From Bradyrhizobium arachidis (GTDB lineage: Bacteria > Pseudomonadota > Alphaproteobacteria > Rhizobiales > Xanthobacteraceae): DNA of 64,000 nt. The notes below the pieces were generated by a model. The model saw only the letters and a list, made by a program, of their open reading frames with translations, did not search any database and was not told the origin of the DNA. Each line of letters starts with the position of its first letter. The stretch's first letter is position 1. The stretch lies in NCBI RefSeq assembly GCF_015291705.1, contig NZ_CP030050.1, positions 6,510,001-6,574,000 of the forward strand, written 5' to 3'. The position numbers were made by a program, and so were the translations under genes. Of this stretch, positions 1 to 9,528 are shown piece by piece.

Positions 1-1
1 G

Positions 2-1279
2 TCCGCCCACGTTACCAAGGACGCCTTCGAGCGCATCGTGAAGGTCATGGTCGACGGCATCAAAGCCGCCGGCCCGATCGACGCCGTCTATCTGGACCTG
101 CACGGCGCCATGGTGACCGAGCATCTCGACGACGGCGAAGGTGAAATCCTGGCGCGCGTGCGCCGCGTCATCGGCAAGGATGTTCCGCTGGTCGCAAGCC
201 TCGACCTGCACGCCAACGTCACGCCCGAGATGATGGAGCATGCCGACGCGCTGATCGCCTACCGCACCTATCCCCATGTCGACATGGCCGACACCGGCCG
301 CGCCGCCGCGCACCATCTCGCGCTGCTGCTGAAGACGAAGCAGCGCTTTGCCAAGGCGTTCCGGCAATTGCCGTTCCTGATCCCGATCAGCTGGCAGTGC
401 ACCAACGACCAGCCGACCAGGGGCATCTACCAGAAGCTCGCTAGCCTCGAGAGCGATGCGGTTCCGACCCTTTCCTTTGCGCCGGGCTTCCCCGCCGCCG
501 ATTTCCGCGACTGCGGCCCGAGCGTGTTCGCCTATGGCAGGACGCAAGCGGACGCCGACCGCGCGGCGGACACGATCGTCAAGCTGATCGAAAGCCACGA
601 GGACGATTTCGACGGCAAGATCTGGTCGCCCGACGACGGCGTGCGCCACGCCATGGAACTTTCGAAGACCGCGAGCAAGCCGATCATCATCGCCGACACC
701 CAGGACAATCCCGGCGCCGGCGGCGATTCCGACACCACGGGCATGCTGCGCGCGCTGGTGCGCAACAAGGCAAGCGCCGCGACCGGGGCGATCTACGATC
801 CGGAATCGGCCAGGGCCGCGCATGCGGCCGGCGTCGGCGCCACTGTGACGCTGGCGCTCGGCGGCAAGTCCGGCATTCCCGGCGACGAGCCCTATCGCGA
901 GACGTTCGTCGTCGAAAAGCTCTCCGACGGCCGCTTCATCGCGCCCGGCCCCTATTATGGCGGCCGCGAGATGGAGATGGGCCCCTCCGCAGCCTTGCGC
1001 ATCGGCGACGTCCGCGTCGTCGTCTCCTCGCACAAGGCCCAGCTCGCGGACCAGGCGATGTACCGCTATGTCGGCATCGAGCCGACGCAGGAGAAGATTT
1101 TGGTCAACAAGAGCTCGGTGCATTTCCGCGCCGACTTCGAGCCGATCGCGGAAAAGCTGATGATCTGCGCCGCGCCCGGCGCGATGCCGGCCGATACCGC
1201 CTCGCTGCCCTGGACGCGCCTGCGTCCGGGCATCCGCATCAAGCCGAACGGCCCCGTCTTCAATCCTCCTTCACGCTAA
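2..1279 (+). CDS. M81 family metallopeptidase (MlrC-like), 5' end outside window
   Basis: The reading frame is open from the first complete codon of the window, so the N-terminus is missing; about 425 residues are present. Visible family features are LDLHGAMV followed by an acidic stretch, SLDLHANVT and RTYPHVDMADTGR in the N-terminal metal-binding half, and DNPGAGGDSD opening the C-terminal MlrC half. M81 proteins are predicted zinc peptidases named after MlrC of microcystin degradation, but most relatives have no known substrate. An M20 amidohydrolase and an amidase follow at 14 and 2 bp, which suggests one operon for breakdown of an amide or peptide-like nutrient. The substrate is not evident. 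Confidence 0.88.
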   Translation, partial: SAHVTKDAFERIVKVMVDGIKAAGPIDAVYLDLHGAMVTEHLDDGEGEILARVRRVIGKDVPLVASLDLHANVTPEMMEHADALIAYRTYPHVDMADTGRAAAHHLALLLKTKQRFAKAFRQLPFLIPISWQCTNDQPTRGIYQKLASLESDAVPTLSFAPGFPAADFRDCGPSVFAYGRTQADADRAADTIVKLIESHEDDFDGKIWSPDDGVRHAMELSKTASKPIIIADTQDNPGAGGDSDTTGMLRALVRNKASAATGAIYDPESARAAHAAGVGATVTLALGGKSGIPGDEPYRETFVVEKLSDGRFIAPGPYYGGREMEMGPSAALRIGDVRVVVSSHKAQLADQAMYRYVGIEPTQEKILVNKSSVHFRADFEPIAEKLMICAAPGAMPADTASLPWTRLRPGIRIKPNGPVFNPPSR

Positions 1280-1293
1280 CCGGACAGGAACCC

Positions 1294-2457
1294 ATGCCCA
1301 CGATCGACCGCATCGACGGCTACGCCGACGAACTCACCGCCATCAGGCGCGACCTCCACGCCCATCCCGAGATCGGCTTCGAGGAAGTGCGGACGTCCGG
1401 CATCGTCGCCGACAAGCTCACGAGCTGGGGCATCGAGGTGCATCGCGGTCTCGGCGGCACCGGCGTGATCGGCGTCATCAAGGGCAACGGTTCGGGCAGC
1501 AAGCGCATCGGCCTGCGCGCCGACATGGACGCGCTGCCGATGGAAGAGAACACCAATCTGAAATGGAGCTCGAAGATCCCTGGCCGCTTCCACGGTTGCG
1601 GCCATGACGGCCACACCACCATTCTGCTCGGCACCGCGCGCTATCTCGCCGAGACCCGGAATTTCGACGGCACCGTGCATCTGATCTTCCAGCCGGCCGA
1701 GGAAGGCCTCGGCGGCGCCCGCGCGATGATCAAGGACGGGCTGTTCGAGAAGTTTCCGTGCGACGAACTCTACGGCCTGCACAACGCGCCCGACCTCAAC
1801 CATGGCGAGATCGCGATCCTGCCCGGCCCCGCGATGGCCGGCGCCGACTTCATCGATCTCCGCATCACCGGCTATGGCGCGCATGGCGCGATGCCCGAGC
1901 GCTCCAAGGACGCGGTGATCATCGCCACCACGCTGGCGCAGGCGATCCAGACCATCGTCAGCCGCAACGTCGACCCGCTGCAGGCCGCCGTCATCTCGAT
2001 CACCCAGATTCATGCCGGCTCGGCCTACAACGTCATTCCCGGCGATGCGCATCTGTGCGGCACGATCCGGACCTTCTCCAATGAAGTCCGCGCCCTGATC
2101 GCCGAACGCATCCGCACGATCTGCGCCGGCGTTGCGGCCGCTTATCAGTGCGAGATCGAGGCCGACATCCGCGACACCTTCGGCGTGCTGGTCAACCAGG
2201 TCGAGCAGTCCAAGGTGGTCGAGGAGGTCGCGCGCACCGTGGTCGATCCGGCCAACGTGATCACCCGCGCCCAGCCGAAGATGGGCAGCGAGGATTTCGC
2301 CGACATGCTGCAGACCATTCCCGGCGCCTATTTCTGGGTCGGCCATGACGGCTCGGTGCCGGTGCACAATCCCGGCTTCGTGCTCGACGACAAGATCCTG
2401 CCGATCGGCGCCAGCATGTTCGCCCGGATCATCGAAACGCGCATGCCGGTGAGCTAG
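1294..2457 (+). CDS. M20 family amidohydrolase (HipO/N-acyl-amino-acid hydrolase type)
   Basis: 387 residues, the normal length for the M20D/HipO group. These cytoplasmic dinuclear metal enzymes hydrolyse N-acyl or N-aryl amino acids such as hippurate or IAA conjugates. Seen in order: GLRADMDALP, CGHDGHTT (metal ligands), QPAEEGLGGA (catalytic Glu and metal Glu), GAHGAMPE at the start of the dimerisation domain, and MGSEDFADM near the C-terminus with the last metal-binding region. The gene starts 14 bp after the M81 gene and ends 2 bp before the amidase. The specific acyl group cannot be told from sequence. Confidence 0.92.
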   Translation: MPTIDRIDGYADELTAIRRDLHAHPEIGFEEVRTSGIVADKLTSWGIEVHRGLGGTGVIGVIKGNGSGSKRIGLRADMDALPMEENTNLKWSSKIPGRFHGCGHDGHTTILLGTARYLAETRNFDGTVHLIFQPAEEGLGGARAMIKDGLFEKFPCDELYGLHNAPDLNHGEIAILPGPAMAGADFIDLRITGYGAHGAMPERSKDAVIIATTLAQAIQTIVSRNVDPLQAAVISITQIHAGSAYNVIPGDAHLCGTIRTFSNEVRALIAERIRTICAGVAAAYQCEIEADIRDTFGVLVNQVEQSKVVEEVARTVVDPANVITRAQPKMGSEDFADMLQTIPGAYFWVGHDGSVPVHNPGFVLDDKILPIGASMFARIIETRMPVS

Positions 2458-2459
2458 CA

Positions 2460-3878
2460 ATGCACAAGAGCGTCGACGAAGCCATCACCTCGCTGCACGA
2501 TCTGTCCGCGGTCGACCTGATCGCGGGCTATCGCGCAAAACAATTCTCGCCGAGCGAGGTGCTGGAGGACGTGCTCGCGCATGTCGCTGCGTGGGAGCCG
2601 CACCTGAAGGCGCTCTATGCATTCGATCCCGACAGCGCGCGCGAGGTCGCCAAGGCCTCGACCGCGCGCTGGACCGGCGGCGAACCCTCGGGCCCGCTCG
2701 ACGGCGTGCCCGTCACGGTGAAGGACAACATCGCCACCAAGGGCGTGCCGGTGCCGCTGGGCGCGGCCTCCGTCAAGCTTGTGCCAGCCGAGAAGGACGC
2801 CCCGCCCGCCGCGCGGTTGCGCGAGGCAGGCGCGGTGATCTTCGCCAAGACCACCATGCCCGATTACGGTATGCTGTCCTCGGGGCTCTCCTCTTTCCAT
2901 GCGCTCGCGCGCAATCCTTGGGACCTCTCCAAGAATCCCGGCGGCTCCAGCGCGGGCGCGGGCTCTGCTGCGGCGGCCGGCTACGGCCCCTTGCATCTCG
3001 GCACAGATATCGGCGGCTCGGTGCGCCTGCCCGCGGGCTGGTGTGGCCTCGTCGGCCTGAAGCCGAGCTTTGGCCGCGTGCCGATCGATCCCACCTATGT
3101 CGGCCGCGTCGCCGGTCCGATGACCCGCACGGTCGATGATTGCGCGCTGATGATGAGCGTGATCGCAAAGCCCGACCGGCGCGACGGCATGAGCCTGCCC
3201 GCCGAGCCGCTCAACTGGAAGGGACTGGAGAAGTCGCCGCGAAAACTGCGCATCGGCCTGATGCTCGATCCCGGATGCGGCATGGCGCTGGAGAAGCCGG
3301 TGCGCGAGGTCGCGGTGAAGGCCGCGAAGGCATTCGAGTCCGCAGGCAGCGTCGTCACCGAAGTCGACGGCATCCTCACCCGCGAGATGCTCGACGGCCT
3401 CGACAATTTCTGGCGCGCGCGGATGTGGGACGACCTCGCCAAGTTGACGCCGGCCGAACAGGCAAAAGTGCTGCCCTACATCTTCAAATGGGGCGAGTCC
3501 GGCGCGAAATTGTCGGGCGTCGACGTCATCCGTGGCTTCAACCAGACCATGGCGATCCGCGCTGCGGCGTCAAAGCTGTTCTGCGAGCTCGACTACGTGA
3601 TCTCGCCGACCGCGCCGAACGTGAATTTTCCGGCGGAATGGGCCTCACCGATCAACGATCCCATGAAGCCGTTCGAGCACATCGCCTATACCGTGCCGTG
3701 GAATATGTCGGAGAACCCGGCCGTCTCCATCAATGGCGGCTTCGATGCCAAGGGTTTTCCCATCGGCGTGCAGATCGTCGGACGCCGCTTCGACGATATC
3801 GGCGTGCTCGGCATGGCCAAGGCCTTTGAGGGCCTGCGCGGAACGCAGCGGCCCTGGCCGAAGCCGCCGGCTCATTAA
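2460..3878 (+). CDS. Amidase signature family protein
   Basis: 472 residues. The Ser-cisSer-Lys triad of the amidase signature family can be placed: Lys in PVTVKDN (about residue 83), Ser in NPGGSSAGAG (about 161) and nucleophile Ser in DIGGSVRLP (about 185). The glycine-rich loop reads GGSSAGAG instead of the commoner GGSSGG. Such enzymes release ammonia from primary amides or act as GatA. The lack of gatB or gatC neighbours and the position behind two other amide hydrolases make a catabolic amidase more likely than a glutamyl-tRNA amidotransferase subunit. The stop is followed directly by a palindromic repeat. Confidence 0.92.
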   Translation: MHKSVDEAITSLHDLSAVDLIAGYRAKQFSPSEVLEDVLAHVAAWEPHLKALYAFDPDSAREVAKASTARWTGGEPSGPLDGVPVTVKDNIATKGVPVPLGAASVKLVPAEKDAPPAARLREAGAVIFAKTTMPDYGMLSSGLSSFHALARNPWDLSKNPGGSSAGAGSAAAAGYGPLHLGTDIGGSVRLPAGWCGLVGLKPSFGRVPIDPTYVGRVAGPMTRTVDDCALMMSVIAKPDRRDGMSLPAEPLNWKGLEKSPRKLRIGLMLDPGCGMALEKPVREVAVKAAKAFESAGSVVTEVDGILTREMLDGLDNFWRARMWDDLAKLTPAEQAKVLPYIFKWGESGAKLSGVDVIRGFNQTMAIRAAASKLFCELDYVISPTAPNVNFPAEWASPINDPMKPFEHIAYTVPWNMSENPAVSINGGFDAKGFPIGVQIVGRRFDDIGVLGMAKAFEGLRGTQRPWPKPPAH

Positions 3879-3884
3879 ACGCAC

Positions 3885-3993
3885 CGTCATTCCGGGTTGC
3901 GCCCTCTTGGCGCAAGCCCGGAATCCATTCATGGGCGCTACTGGCGCGGAGAGATGGATTCCGGGCTCGCGCTTCGCGCGCCCCGGAATGACG
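3885..3993. repeat. Palindromic repeat, 'CATTCCGG' family, copy 1
   Basis: Two imperfectly inverted arms, beginning CGTCATTCCGG and ending CCGGAATGACG, each with an internal GC-rich hairpin and an inner GGAATCCAT/ATGGATTCC boundary, separated by a short spacer. Six other copies lie at about 6660, 13716, 29134, 33736, 35212 and 38916. The copy sits between convergent-free genes and may act as an mRNA 3' hairpin for the amidase operon (inference). Confidence 0.9.
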
Positions 3994-4033
3994 TGCTAGA
4001 GAAAACGACAAAGAGACAAGGGAAGGACCCCCC

Positions 4034-4924
<891 letters not shown>

Positions 4925-4940
4925 GGCTTTCGCGACTTCT

Positions 4941-5032
4941 CGTAGGGTGAGCAAAGCGAAGCGTGCCCACGTTCTTTCGTTATCATTGAGAGATGGTGGG
5001 CACGGCGCAAGAGCGCCTTTGCCCACCCTACG
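4941..5032. repeat. Palindromic repeat, 'GTAGGGTGGGCAAAGC' family, copy 1
   Basis: Starts CGTAGGGTGAGCAAAGCG and ends CGCCTTTGCCCACCCTACG, with an internal GCGTGCCCAC / GTGGGCACGG hairpin. It lies in the 128 bp between two convergent genes and has a second, longer copy at 36020-36150. It could provide a bidirectional hairpin terminator (inference). Confidence 0.85.
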
Positions 5033-5052
5033 GCACCGTCACCACGGCACCG

Positions 5053-6030
5053 TCACTGCATCACCAGCGCCACACGCCCGATCGCCTTGCGATCGATCAA
5101 CAGCCGCATCGCCTTCGCGTAATCCTCCAGCGGCAGGCGGTGCGAGACGTTGGGACGGAGCTTGCCCTCCTCCGCCCACTGCAAGAGCGCCTTCAGGCGC
5201 ACCTCGCCCAGCGCGGGGTTTTTCCGCACGGCTTCGCCGGCGCGCACCCCTAGCACGCTGGCGCCCTTGATCAGCAGCAGGTTGGTCTTGGCCGAACCGA
5301 TGCCGCCGGTAAAACCGATCACCAGGAGCCGGGCGCCCCAGGCGATGCAGCGCATCGAGTTCTCGAAGACCTCGCCGCCGACGGGATCGAACACCACGTC
5401 CGCGCCGCGGCCGTCGGTGATGCGCTTGACCGCATCGCGGAACGGCTCGCGGTCGTAGCGCACGAGATGGTCGGCGCCGCGCGATTTCGCGATCGCGAGC
5501 TTCTCGTCGCTGGAGGCGGTCGCGATCACGGTCGCGCCGAGCATCTTGCCGATCTCGACGGCGGCAAGACCGACGCCGCCGCCGGCGCCATGCACCAGCA
5601 GCACCTCGCCCGGCTCGACCCGGCCGCGATCGATCAGCGCGTGATAGGCGGTGCCGTGGCCGGCAAGATAGGTCGCAGCCTCCGCATAATCGAACGTCGA
5701 CGGCATCGGCGTGAGCTGCGCCGGCGTCACCACGGCCTCATCGGTGAAGGCGCCGTGGCGCATTTTCACGATGACCTTGTCGCCGACGGCAACGCCCCTC
5801 GCCTCCGCACCGACCTCGGTGACGTCGCCGGCGGCTTCCATGCCCGGCGTGAACGGCAGCTCGGGCTTGAGCTGGTATTCGCCGGCCGCCATCAGCACAT
5901 CAGGGAAATTCAAACCAGCGGCACGGATCGCAACGCGCACCTCGCCCGGCTTCAGGACGCGCGACGGAAACTCCTCCAGCCGCAAGGTTTCGGGCGCGCC
6001 GAGCGCGCGGCAGACAACAGCGCGCACCAT
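5053..6030 (-). CDS. NADPH:quinone oxidoreductase family protein (zinc-free MDR)
   Basis: 325 residues, the usual length of quinone oxidoreductases of the medium-chain dehydrogenase superfamily. The N-terminal GroES-like catalytic domain shows NFPDVLMAAGEYQ; the Rossmann domain shows HGAGGGVGLAAVEIGK and ADVVFDPVGG. The Cys and Glu zinc ligands of alcohol dehydrogenases are not seen, in keeping with the quinone reductase branch, which passes electrons from NADPH to quinones or reduces activated double bonds. The start codon overlaps the upstream isomerase gene stop by one base (TGATG), so the two are translationally coupled. Confidence 0.92.
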   Translation of the reverse strand: MVRAVVCRALGAPETLRLEEFPSRVLKPGEVRVAIRAAGLNFPDVLMAAGEYQLKPELPFTPGMEAAGDVTEVGAEARGVAVGDKVIVKMRHGAFTDEAVVTPAQLTPMPSTFDYAEAATYLAGHGTAYHALIDRGRVEPGEVLLVHGAGGGVGLAAVEIGKMLGATVIATASSDEKLAIAKSRGADHLVRYDREPFRDAVKRITDGRGADVVFDPVGGEVFENSMRCIAWGARLLVIGFTGGIGSAKTNLLLIKGASVLGVRAGEAVRKNPALGEVRLKALLQWAEEGKLRPNVSHRLPLEDYAKAMRLLIDRKAIGRVALVMQ

Positions 6031-6638
6031 CAGGCCGCGCTCGCCTTGCTGCGCAGCAGAGCCTCGCGGATCAACGGCAGGCGATCATTGCCGAAATACA
6101 TGTCGATCTTGTTCACGAAGATGGTCGGCGAGCCGAAGCCGCCGCGCGCCACGACCTCCTCCGTATTGGCCTTGAGCTGATCCTTGATGCCCTGCTCGGA
6201 AATGCCGGCGAAGAACTTTTGCTCGTCAATCCCGACCTTCTTGCATATCTCAGCCAGCACCGCGTCCTGCGAGATGTCCTTGTCGCCGCCCCAATAGGTC
6301 TCGAACACTGATGTCGCGAACGGCACCATCTCCTTACCGAGCCAGATGCAGCCGCGCATCGCCTTGACGCTGTTCACCGGAAACACCGTCGGCGGCATCT
6401 TGATGGCGAGGCCCGCCGAGCGCGCCCAGTCGGAGAGGTCCTTCTTCATATAGCGCGCCTTCAGCGGCACCGGCGTCTCGCGCTGCGCGTAGACGCTTGG
6501 GTTGACCGTGTTGAAGATGCCGCCGACCAGGATCGGCCGCCAGACGATCTCGGCGCCAAGCTCCTTTGCCAGCGGCTGGATGTTGTGGAAGGCGAGATAA
6601 GTCCAGGGGCTGGAGCAGTCGAAGAAGAATTCGATCAT
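6030..6638 (-). CDS. 2-hydroxychromene-2-carboxylate isomerase-type protein (DsbA superfamily)
   Basis: 202 residues with a DsbA-like thioredoxin fold. FFFDCSSPWTYLAFHN replaces the CxxC motif of DsbA with SPW plus a Ser in the position used by kappa-class GST and NahD, and GGFGSPTIFVN is the cis-Pro region near the C-terminus. NahD-type enzymes use glutathione to isomerise 2-hydroxychromene-2-carboxylate in naphthalene breakdown, but many relatives have other, unknown substrates. The gene is coupled by a one-base overlap to the quinone oxidoreductase downstream. The pair suggests a glutathione-linked detoxification or aromatic pathway. Confidence 0.9.
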   Translation of the reverse strand: MIEFFFDCSSPWTYLAFHNIQPLAKELGAEIVWRPILVGGIFNTVNPSVYAQRETPVPLKARYMKKDLSDWARSAGLAIKMPPTVFPVNSVKAMRGCIWLGKEMVPFATSVFETYWGGDKDISQDAVLAEICKKVGIDEQKFFAGISEQGIKDQLKANTEEVVARGGFGSPTIFVNKIDMYFGNDRLPLIREALLRSKASAA

Positions 6639-6659
6639 GGCGTTTCCTTTGTCTGTCTG

Positions 6660-6783
6660 TCATTCCGGGATGCGCCGCAAGGCGCAGGCCCGGAATCCAT
6701 TTCGCCTGTTGTTCTGCGGCCCGATGGATTCTCAGGTGCGCAATTGCGCACCGTAGCTCGCGCTTCGCGCGCCCCGGAATGAC
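6660..6783. repeat. Palindromic repeat, 'CATTCCGG' family, copy 2 with inserted hairpin
   Basis: Begins TCATTCCGGGATGCG and ends CCCCGGAATGAC. Its right arm differs from the other copies: after GATGGATTC there is an extra segment carrying a perfect 18-bp palindrome (GGTGCGCAATTGCGCACC, 6735-6752) before the arm resumes with CTCGCGCTTCGCGCG. It fills the space between two genes on the minus strand. Confidence 0.88.
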
Positions 6784-6785
6784 GG

Positions 6786-7487
6786 CTACTTCCTTCCCAG
6801 CACTTCCTTAGCCCGTTGCCCGAACATGATCTTGCGTGATTCCTCGTCGAACGGCTCCTTCACGAATTTTCCAATCGCAAGCCCTGCCTGCACCTGCGGC
6901 CGGGCGCGCACCTCAGCGTACCAGCGCCTCACGCTCGGATAGTCGTCGAGGGTAAAACCCTGCGCCTTGTGGGTCATGGTCCAGGGAAAGCAGGCGATGT
7001 CGGCGATGGAATAGTCGCCGGCGAGATAGGCGCCGGTCTTGCCGAGCTGCCGGTCGAGCACGCCATAGAGCCGCGCCGCCTCGTCGCGGTAGCGCTCGAT
7101 CGCGTAGGGAATTTTCTCTGCCGCATAGAGCGCGAAATGACCGTGCTGGCCGAGCATCGGCCCCAGCCCTCCCATTTGCCACATCACCCATTGGATGGTG
7201 GTGGAGCGGCCGCGCAGATCGGTGGGTAGGAAACGGCCGGTCTTCTCCGCCAGATAGATCAGGATTGCGCCGGTCTCGAACGCCGAGAACGGCGCACCGC
7301 CATCGGCCGGGTCATGATCGACGATCGCGGGAATGCGGTTGTTGGGGGAGATCGCCAGAAACTCGGGGCTGAACTGCTCGCCGGCGCGGATATTGACCGG
7401 CTTCACGGTGTAGGGAAGCCCGAGTTCCTCCAGCATGATCGAGATTTTCCAGCCGTTCGGCGTCGGCGCATAATAGAGGTCGATCAT
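6786..7487 (-). CDS. Glutathione S-transferase family protein (Ure2-like/YfcG type)
   Basis: 233 residues. The N-terminal thioredoxin-like domain contains YYAPTPNGWKISIMLEE, with Asn in the PNG motif of Ure2/YfcG-like transferases, then NNRIPAIVD (cis-Pro) and ETGAILIYLAEK for glutathione binding. The C-terminal helical domain has YSIADIACFPW. The open frame continues far upstream, but Met at 7487 is the natural family start. YfcG relatives have disulfide-bond reductase or dehalogenase-type activity; the substrate here is unknown. It is transcribed away from the MetE-like gene. Confidence 0.9.
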   Translation of the reverse strand: MIDLYYAPTPNGWKISIMLEELGLPYTVKPVNIRAGEQFSPEFLAISPNNRIPAIVDHDPADGGAPFSAFETGAILIYLAEKTGRFLPTDLRGRSTTIQWVMWQMGGLGPMLGQHGHFALYAAEKIPYAIERYRDEAARLYGVLDRQLGKTGAYLAGDYSIADIACFPWTMTHKAQGFTLDDYPSVRRWYAEVRARPQVQAGLAIGKFVKEPFDEESRKIMFGQRAKEVLGRK

Positions 7488-7634
7488 GACCTGTCCTCTG
7501 GCCTTTCCTTTGGGCCTTTCCCTTCGGCCTTCCCTGGCGTCGCCGCTGGAATAGAGAGCGACTTTCGTTGTTCTGTACCTCGACGTTAGGACATGGCAGG
7601 AAGGGGCGCAACTCAACCTGCCGGGAGGGCCGCC

Positions 7635-8657
7635 ATGCTGTTTCCAACCACGATCGCCGGCTCCTTGCCGAAGCCCGAATGGCTCGCCGAGCCCAACATG
7701 CTCTGGGCGCCCTGGAAGTCCCAAGGCGACGAGTTGCTCCGCGCCAAGCGCGACGCGACGCTGATCTGGCTTAAGGTCCAGGAGGACGCCGGCATCGACA
7801 TCGTCACCGAGGGCGAGCAGGCCCGCCAGCACTTCGTGCACGGTTTTCTGGAGAAGATCGAGGGCATCGATTTCGCCCACAAGGTCGAGATGGGCATCCG
7901 GAAAGATCGCTACAAGGCGATGGTGCCGCAGGTGGTCGCCCCGCTCCGGCTCAAGGGCCGCGTCCACGCCTTTGAGGCGCAAGTGGCACGCACGCATACG
8001 AAGAAGAAGCTGAAATTCACCCTGCCGGGCCCGATGACGATCATCGACACGATCGCCGACCGTTATTACGGCGACCGCGTCAAGATGGCGTTCGCCTTCG
8101 CCGAGCTGCTCAACGAGGAGGCCAAGGCCTTGCAGGCCGACGGCGTCGATCTCGTGCAGTTCGACGAGCCCGCCTTCAACGTCTACATGGACGAGGTCAA
8201 CGACTGGGGCATCAAGGCGCTGGAGCGCGCCGCGCAGAGCCTGACCTGCACCACCGCCGTGCACATCTGCTACGGCTACGGCATCAAGGCCAACACCGAC
8301 TGGAAGGAGACGTTAGGCAGCCAATGGCGGCAATACGAGCAGATCTTTCCGGCGATCGACGCCAGTCCGATCCAGCAGGTCGCGATCGAGTGCCGCAATT
8401 CGAAAGTGCCGCTCGACCTGCTCGCGCTGCTCAAGAACAAGATCGTGCAGGCCGGTGTGATCGATGTCGCCAGCGACACGGTCGAGACCGCCGAGGACGT
8501 CGTGCAGGTGATCGACGCCGTCTCGAAGTTCGTGCCGAAGAGCAACATCATCGCCACCACCAATTGCGGCATGGCGCCGATGCGGCGCGAGATCGCCGAA
8601 GCCAAGCTGATGGCGCTTGGCGCCGGCGCCGCGCTGGCGCGCGAGAAGCTCGGCTGA
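7635..8657 (+). CDS. MetE C-terminal-domain protein (cobalamin-independent methionine synthase-like, 'core MetE')
   Basis: 340 residues from Met at 7635, preceded by GGGAGGGC. It corresponds only to the C-terminal catalytic barrel of MetE; the N-terminal folate half of a full enzyme (about 750 residues) is absent. Potential zinc ligands are in order: His and Cys in AVHICYG, Glu in VAIECRNS, and Cys in TTNCGMAP. TTIAGSLPKP and FDEPAFN also match the family. Stand-alone MetE cores can methylate homocysteine from non-folate donors in some lineages, but the donor here is unknown. It overlaps the following small gene by one base (TGATG). Confidence 0.88.
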   Translation: MLFPTTIAGSLPKPEWLAEPNMLWAPWKSQGDELLRAKRDATLIWLKVQEDAGIDIVTEGEQARQHFVHGFLEKIEGIDFAHKVEMGIRKDRYKAMVPQVVAPLRLKGRVHAFEAQVARTHTKKKLKFTLPGPMTIIDTIADRYYGDRVKMAFAFAELLNEEAKALQADGVDLVQFDEPAFNVYMDEVNDWGIKALERAAQSLTCTTAVHICYGYGIKANTDWKETLGSQWRQYEQIFPAIDASPIQQVAIECRNSKVPLDLLALLKNKIVQAGVIDVASDTVETAEDVVQVIDAVSKFVPKSNIIATTNCGMAPMRREIAEAKLMALGAGAALAREKLG

Positions 8658-8890
8658 TGGTGGACGTCCGGACGCTGCTCGTCGCCGCAGTCTTTGCGGC
8701 GATCACCTCGCCTATGCATGCGGAGGATCGCTCCGTGCTGCTCAACTGCAAGACGATGGTGGAACGCGCCGAGAAGGCGGCCGGCAGTGTCAGCGAGGCC
8801 GAACTCACCCGTTGCCGGCAGATCATCCGCGAATGGGCCCTGCGCGACGCGCGCACGACGGTCGACGAACAGGGACGGCCGCTGAAGTAG
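8657..8890 (+). CDS. Small predicted secreted protein of unknown function
   Basis: 77 residues starting from an ATG that overlaps the stop of the MetE-like gene. A signal peptide is visible: a short N-terminus, a hydrophobic run LLVAAVFAAI and a likely cleavage after MHA. The mature part is about 55 residues with two Cys (LNCK and TRCRQ), which might form a disulfide in the periplasm, and is otherwise charged and helical. I do not recognise the family. Its stop codon directly abuts the stop of the opposite gene. Confidence 0.7.
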   Translation: MVDVRTLLVAAVFAAITSPMHAEDRSVLLNCKTMVERAEKAAGSVSEAELTRCRQIIREWALRDARTTVDEQGRPLK

Positions 8891-9514
8891 CTACGCGGCG
8901 TTCTGTGCACTAGGATGCATCGTGATCTCGTAGCCGGCATTCATGGCGCGCAGCGTCGAAGGCGGCGTCAGCAGTTGCGCGCCTTCAAATTCGCGGGCAT
9001 CGGCAACATAACCCGCCGGCGACCACAGCAACGCCCTGCCCTGCACCACCAGAAAACTCTCCTCGCCCTGCTGCACCATCGCGCCGTCAGGGAGCTGGTC
9101 GAGCGGCACCAGCAGCGCGTGCAGCCGCTTCCTGCCCTGATCGAGCCGCTCGTGGTGCAACACCGTGTCGATGTCGTGCATGCGCACATTGTGCACGCGA
9201 TTGCCCTTCTCCCATGCGCTGCGGAATCGATTGGCATCGTCGCGGCGGCAGTAGAAGCAGGGGCGATGGCCGGCGGCGAGCGCGGTGGCCTCGTCCAGGA
9301 AGAACAGCTCGGTCCAGCTTCGCTGCGCCATCACTTCGCGATGGCGGCCGCGGAATTCGCAGGTGCAGGTGAGCCAGGCTGGCGTCGACCAGCGCTTCTT
9401 CAGAAGCGTCTTGGTGGCGGGATCATGGATGATGCCCCGATTGCCGGTGAACATGCCGCGATGCGGGGTGGCGATGATGTCGCCGGTGGGGGTGACGCGG
9501 TTTTGCAGGGGCAT
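8891..9514 (-). CDS. Conserved protein of unknown function with CxC and CxxC motifs
   Basis: 207 residues, not assigned to a known family by eye. A pair of Cys (LTCTCEF, about residue 49) and a CxxC in HRPCFYCRRDD (about 86) could bind a metal; a conserved-looking HRGMFTGNRGI lies near the N-terminus, which may indicate a nucleic-acid or nuclease-like fold (inference only). The C-terminal half contains LLWSPAGYVADA. It is convergent with the small secreted protein with no intergenic base. Upstream lies a palindromic repeat and then the phosphoribosyltransferase gene on the same strand. Confidence 0.75.
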   Translation of the reverse strand: MPLQNRVTPTGDIIATPHRGMFTGNRGIIHDPATKTLLKKRWSTPAWLTCTCEFRGRHREVMAQRSWTELFFLDEATALAAGHRPCFYCRRDDANRFRSAWEKGNRVHNVRMHDIDTVLHHERLDQGRKRLHALLVPLDQLPDGAMVQQGEESFLVVQGRALLWSPAGYVADAREFEGAQLLTPPSTLRAMNAGYEITMHPSAQNAA

Positions 9515-9528
9515 GGTGCGGCTCTTCT

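Noticed and set aside
1276..2460. Long minus-strand open frame opposite the M20 gene (394 codons)
   Set aside because: High GC gives long antisense frames; the sequence is low-complexity (His, Asp, Gly, Arg-rich) and the plus-strand gene has all M20 motifs.
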